From Flabesymbios commensalis (Eukaryota; Annelida; Polychaeta; Terebellida; Flabelligeridae): a stretch of 64,000 bases of DNA. The position numbers were made by a program, and so were the translations under genes. Position 1 is the stretch's first letter, and every line of letters begins with the position of its first letter. Below the pieces are notes generated by a model. That model had not been told where the DNA came from and made no database searches. It saw only the letters and a program-made list of their open reading frames with translations. The stretch spans positions 65,494,663-65,558,662 of the forward strand of contig OZ024903.1 in assembly GCA_964017125.1 (NCBI GenBank). The letters run 5' to 3'. Positions 58,953-64,000 of the stretch are shown one piece after another.

Positions 58953-59912
58953 AGAGGTGGTCAACTTGTCACAAGTTGCCCCGGACCAGGGTAAGTTGTG
59001 ACGACCGCAGGGGTAAGTTGTGACACAGATGACAACCGCAGGGGTAAGTTGTGGCACAGATGACAACCACAGGGGTAAGTTGTGATTCAGGTGTATTTCT
59101 ATTGAATAACTTTGTGACAATCAAAAAACACAGAATAAATTTGTATATGGTAATACAATAATATTAACATTTATTTTTGGCAAACTGAAACAGAAAAAAC
59201 AAACAGGTTATGAGAAATATCACTTCCTTTTAAACCCTCGAGTGCCAAGTTATTCAATCTGAATTTTCACCCACTTGAAGCTGTGTCTCAAAAACGCGTT
59301 ACACATCTCCAAGTGAGTTAAAATTATTTAAATTTGTCAAAATAGAGGTCAACCATTTTCATAGCTTGCTGATTGATGACACGTTTCACCTTGAAAGTAC
59401 ACTTCTGAAAATTATCAAAACAGTTGGGGCAAGCTGTTACAGTATGGGGCAATATCACAGGGGAAAGTTGTTACAGCATCGGACAATGTCACAGGGGAAA
59501 TTCACAACTTGCCCCAATCATGTTTTCACAAATTGCCCCAACACAACTTGTTTCAGTAATTGGGTATTTTTCAGAAAACATGTGCAGTGAGCAGTTTCGC
59601 ACCACATCATACCTATAGATAAGTTATCAATGGTCTAAAACCACTAGCAATATAAATCATCAATTTCGATTACACCCTTACAGGAGATTTCTTCATAAAA
59701 ATAAAAATAAATAGTACAGACCATCAAAAACATTCAAAATGTCCACCATCAGTATTGTCTGGGAATTATGGGATGGATTTCCGTGAACAGATACTAGGTC
59801 ATGGTATACACTATGCTGACATCTGGTGATTAAATCGATGAACAATGCTTGGGCCAAGGGCCGTTGTAACAACTTACCCCTGTAACAACTAGCCCCGGTC
59901 TCCCCTACCTTT
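58953..59912. repeat. GGGGTAAGTTGTGAC minisatellite and partner blocks
   Basis: AGGGGTAAGTTGTGACACAG, AGATGACAACCGC and variants repeat about four times with a 31-bp period at 58985-59095. Related blocks, GGGGCAA..GTTACAG and CAACTTGCCCCAATC, lie at 59425-59535. ACAACTTACCCCTGTAACAA and CTAGCCCCGGTCTCCC lie at 59865-59905 in the opposite sense. The outer ends GTGGTCAACTTGTCAC...GCCCCGG and CCCCGGTCTCCCC suggest an inverted-repeat element. A TTAA-family remnant (CACTTGAAGCTGTG) is inside. Confidence 0.6.
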
Positions 59913-59997
59913 AGATGTACGTCGTACGAGAAGCCAAATCAATCACCATTTTTTGAAAAAAAGTGAAAACACTTTTTTACGTTATCACAGCACGTCA

Positions 59998-60510
59998 GTC
60001 GTTTCGCTTCACTGATTCATATTAGTTATCTCTGACGGACCCCACTCCTTAGAACGTTGGCCATGCTGCGCATGCGGGTGGCCCGGAAATCTGTGCCCAG
60101 TCGCTGCAGTGATTCGTAACGACCCACCTAGCTTAATCTGAACATGCTCATTCAGATCGTCACATGATGAACTCTTTTTTTACAACGGACCTACTTATAG
60201 GCTAGCTGCACAGTGATTTTAGGACGAAGCGCCATTGATTCTCAATATTATTGAGAAATATTATACTGGCGCTATTTAAAGTGGGTCGTTATGATTTGCT
60301 GACTAAACATCTATAGACTATCTATAGCACCAAATGAAACGCCACAACACACCCACTGGGTCGTTATGCTTCACTGAACCATAATATTTTCATTGCGGCG
60401 GACAATACTGCTTTGGACGTTGACCATGTTGCGCATTGCGTGTCAATTCATTGTGCTCCCACAAGGTTTGATTACTCAGCAAATCATGACGACCCACCTA
60501 TTTGTGTCTC
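59998..60510. repeat. Direct repeat pair, period about 366 bp
   Basis: CTTCACTGA, GAACGTTGGCCATGCTGCGC and TAACGACCCACCTA at 60005-60135 recur as CTTCACTGA, GGACGTTGACCATGTTGCGC and TGACGACCCACCTA at 60370-60505. GGGTCGTTATG, the reverse of the last motif, occurs at 60284 and 60359. A diverged tandem duplication. Confidence 0.6.
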
Positions 60511-62480
60511 ATCGCCTGTACATAATGATTCTCATGTCGGAAAAATAGAATATGGAGTTTATGGTAACATTGGATAGCACAGAGCTGGATCTTTAACATG
60601 ACACTGAGAACATCTTATTTTGATTCGGAGCTGAGTTATACAAATTATTATTTTAGTGACGTGAATGGCACACAATTTCAAAAATTAAAAATAGAGAAAC
60701 TTGCCTTTAAAGTCATGGCAACAATTTTGATTGTAAGTTATTTATATTTAAAAAAGTTTTTTAGCCAAACACGATTTTTCGGCCAAACCTGAAAAATTTG
60801 TATGTAGTTTTTTTATGATTAATTTTTACTGCCCAGGATGTCTACTTTCCGAATTTGCCGGGTGGACTTTGGTCACCCTTGAGCGTTTTTAAAATACATA
60901 ATAATTTAAAATTATCATTCCATGCTTTAGAGTTATCTATTTTTAGCCCATATCTTGCATATCGATCATTTTCTCAACGACTCATTTCGTGCAGATGGGT
61001 CACATTTTTAGTTACTACCCGTACTTGTTAAAACATCGGGAAATGTTATGGACATATCTGAACAGTTGTTTACTAAACCCGCCTCCCGCACATGACATGC
61101 ATGTTTAAGTTTAATTGCTGAGTTAAGGGTTATACCCCTTAGGCCTACCATAAAACACGGCTTTTTGGTCATTGTATCATGATTCTCAACTAAATAGGCT
61201 ACAGCACCAACCATAAAGTTAGTTAGCAGACGCCACCCTCCACAACGTGTTACGGTTTCCGCCGGCGACACGCGATCGATTTAACCCCTATCAAGGATGC
61301 CCCTATTAACACCCTCAATATACATTTTAATTGTGTTTACCTAACTTAGCGACCATTTATGCATCCACTCAGCTGATTTTGAAACATTCTATCAGTTATT
61401 TATCACGTTAGAGCATTTTTGAACCAAAATATTTCGACCCTACTACCCATTTGTGATATTATGATGTGATATCCTACGTTTCAGATACATGCTGCGTTCT
61501 AATCCGAAACATATAGTGGAAGGCGAGATCCTTCTAGCTATATAAAGTCTAGACAAAAATTCCTTCTCTATTGCCGGCTGTCAGTGACAGAGCCATGAAA
61601 GAACTGTTGCACAGGCTACATAAATTAAGTCTGATCGAAGGTTTATTTTATCACTGTCTGCCATAGAGGCGTAGCTAGTAGCTCTACCCATTATGGCTTG
61701 CAATAATGGACTAGTTGGTATCGAGGTGTCACACGTTCTGAGTGGCTTTAATATTATGACTCCATAGACATTGCTAGGCTACAAAAGACCTACATCTGCT
61801 TTCGTTTCATCGATTGCAGTTTTGTCGTTTCGTTTCGTCGATCACAGAAAGCCAAACTAAATAAGCCTATCGAATGCTTGGCATTGCCATTCCCCATCCG
61901 ATTATCGAGCTTATTGTATTCCACTGATATCACCAAAATGCAATTTGTATGCCTCCAGTAAAGCGCGATTTGGATATTTCTCACCTTTATAACTGCATTT
62001 TTTTAAAATTCCACATGGCCTGTCCATGATTTAATTCAACATCACGTACCTGCCATAGTTAATAAAAAAATTCCCCGAGAGCGATCGGGGACGGTCGCCC
62101 CTTACTGTCTGGGAAACATTATCTGAAGTTCCAAACTTCCAACGTAAACAAACGATAAAGACCCAGCCTGAGGACTGATGAAAGTCGAATCAAAGCTGAT
62201 CACATGACGTTTTATCTTTCTCGCATCCCCACTCTTACAGAATGGTGCGATGTGACTCGCCGTCGATGTAAGGTATATCTCAGAGTGATAAACAAATTTA
62301 TTTATTGTCGTATAAAAGCTTCGACCGTGACCAATCCCAGTAGCCAATGGGATACCATGGGATAATAATAACTAAATCGTTCAAATTCCCTAAAGCTTTT
62401 CTCCAAATAGATTGTAGGCCTTAATGAAATGTGTACAATCAATTTGTATTGTTGTATTGAAATCTGTATTGTTAAATGTT
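60511..62480. other. No gene recognised
   Basis: About 2 kb of AT-rich sequence with short frames in all directions (longest 87 codons, 61008-61271). No domain, splice pattern or repeat structure stood out. Confidence 0.5.
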
Positions 62481-64000
62481 AGTTTAGTTTTTTTGTTCTT
62501 GGTATATGTTGGCCTGGATATTGCCCGCTTTGTGAATTCGTAGCCTACTCGTGGTGGCCATTTTTGTTGTGTGGCCGTCACTTTGCATTTTTGAGTGAAC
62601 ATCTTGAACATTGGTTTCTTGAAAGCAATAGTAATTGATAATTCACATTTGTGGGACATAATTTATTAGTTTTTGGCATAGATTTATGGCATAGGCTATA
62701 TATTTATGTTTATATTTTGTGTGAATGTTCACATCAATTGGTAATCTTGCATAAGATGTTCCAGGAAATTGGATTATTTGGCACCAGCAGCCATTTCAAC
62801 TTCTAATTTTTCAATAACTTAAGATACTTTTTTATATTTACTTGAGATATAACGTACTGTAAAATAATTCACCAAAGAACAATTTATATTGTCTGGTTTC
62901 ATATAAACTTGTGAAATATATGCAGAAAAGCAGATATTAGGTAGCTTTGGGAAGCAAAATATTCCAAAATTATGGCCGTCTCTGTTGTCTGCTGGCCATT
63001 TAGCATTTTTGGACGACCATCTTGATTTTTTTGACCTTGAGATAACCTTGCCGTGACCTTGGGATCAGAGATATAGAGAATATCTATGCCTTGGATAACA
63101 CCCCTAGGAAGCCCAACCCAGAATCATGTAACAATGACTTTGTGTTCTTGGGTTGGGCATTAATTATTAGGTGTAATGTAAGTGCTGACGATTGGTCAAA
63201 AACTGATTATCTGCCTGTTTGTTTCATTTCGTCAGACAGGGGTACCATAAGGGTGATTTGATGGGGTATTATCCCTTCCACCCCCGTAATTTTCTATGAT
63301 ATGTTTGATGTATATCTGAACTTTACATGTGTTGTGTATTTGTGTGTGTAGGCCTACCTGTGTTGTGTAGCTGTGTTGAGATTTATGTGGTTTTCAACCA
63401 TCTTACACATGCCAAGTGAATGTAATTGAGAGAAGAAAGTTATTTTTAACCATTTTGAGCTGTTTTGACCTTGATGTGACCTTCAGACGACCTTGTCATG
63501 ACCTCAGAAAAACACCCATATGAAGCCCAACCCCAAAGCATGTCGCCATATGTAGCCCTGCTTGGGTTGTGCTTCAGAATCTCCATGGAATATCTGGCGA
63601 AAAGTCGCAGCACGACATTCTGCCTGTTATTTTGTAGATTTGTATGCTACCAGACAGAGCTGACGTAAGGGTGATTTGATAGGGGTAATACCCCTCCAGC
63701 CCCTATAAAACAACCCCTGTAATCTGTGTTGAGTAGTTCAATGTTGGGCTCTAAGTGGGTTTAACCACCATAGACATCTGAAATGAATAGAATTGGAGGG
63801 AAAACAACAAAAAAAGCTATTTCACCGAATATGATCTAATTTGACCTTGCTGTGACCTTGAGATGACCTTTTCATGACCTTGGGTGGCACCTCTCTGAAG
63901 CCTGACCCCCAAATCATTTCACCATGTGTACTTGGGTTGGGCCTAATCGCTCTGAAAGCCTATCATATCACAATGACTTTGTGGACTTGTGTTGGGATTC
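62480..64000 (+). repeat. Diverged tandem repeats with GACCTTG blocks
   Basis: TTGACCTTG(A/C)...GTGACCTTGGGATC, then AGCCCAACCCAGAATCATG, TTGGGTTGGGC and TAAGGGTGATTTGAT(G/A)GGG occur at about 63030-63290. They recur at 63470-63710 and again from 63844 to the window end. Period is 375-440 bases. An earlier related start, GTTGTGTGGCCGTCACTTTG / GTTGTCTGCTGGCCATTTAG, is at 62567 and 62981. The array continues past the window. Confidence 0.7.

Overview
The window is animal nuclear DNA. It is AT-rich, with long introns, GT-AG splice sites and many small transposon-derived repeats. The only host gene recognised is MED13 (Mediator kinase-module subunit 13) on the plus strand. Its protein resembles human MED13 and Drosophila skuld about equally by eye. 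Together with the repeat types, this suggests a marine invertebrate (lophotrochozoan or non-vertebrate deuterostome), but the species cannot be fixed from the sequence.

Layout: 79-9468 is a very young LTR retrotransposon on the minus strand. It has 2,008-bp LTRs, a gag frame with a CCHC knuckle and an aspartic-protease frame, but no visible reverse transcriptase or integrase. It most likely lies in the first MED13 intron, because the conserved first coding exon was not found here. From 9469 to 14022 the intron holds nested repeats, including a pogo/Tigger-like element inserted in a tandem-repeat element.

From 14023 to 46783 I placed 27 MED13 exons that keep one open frame of 2,098 codons plus a stop, lacking only the extreme N-terminus. 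Introns carry many non-autonomous DNA elements. Some have CCGTA- or CAGTA-type ends at TA targets (pogo/Tigger-like). Others have CCCTT-type ends at TTAA targets (piggyBac-like), often with an inner palindrome. There are also hAT-like MITEs and a 145-bp satellite of about 12 copies in the intron 26539-30444. Two introns hold copies of their own splice sites: the exon 3 acceptor, and the exon 19 end with its donor.

After the stop at 46783 there is a probable long 3' UTR with several AATAAA candidates. From about 47.7 kb to the end the DNA has no recognised gene. It contains MITEs, long hairpins, a tRNA-like SINE pair, minisatellites and GACCTTG-rich diverged tandem repeats. No rRNA gene, functional tRNA gene or CRISPR array was seen.

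Points most worth a second look: the gag-protease-only LTR element with a membrane-like segment where polymerase should begin; the splice-site duplications inside MED13; the families of TA and TTAA elements; the intronic satellite; and a near-perfect 72-nt hairpin at 50053-50124.
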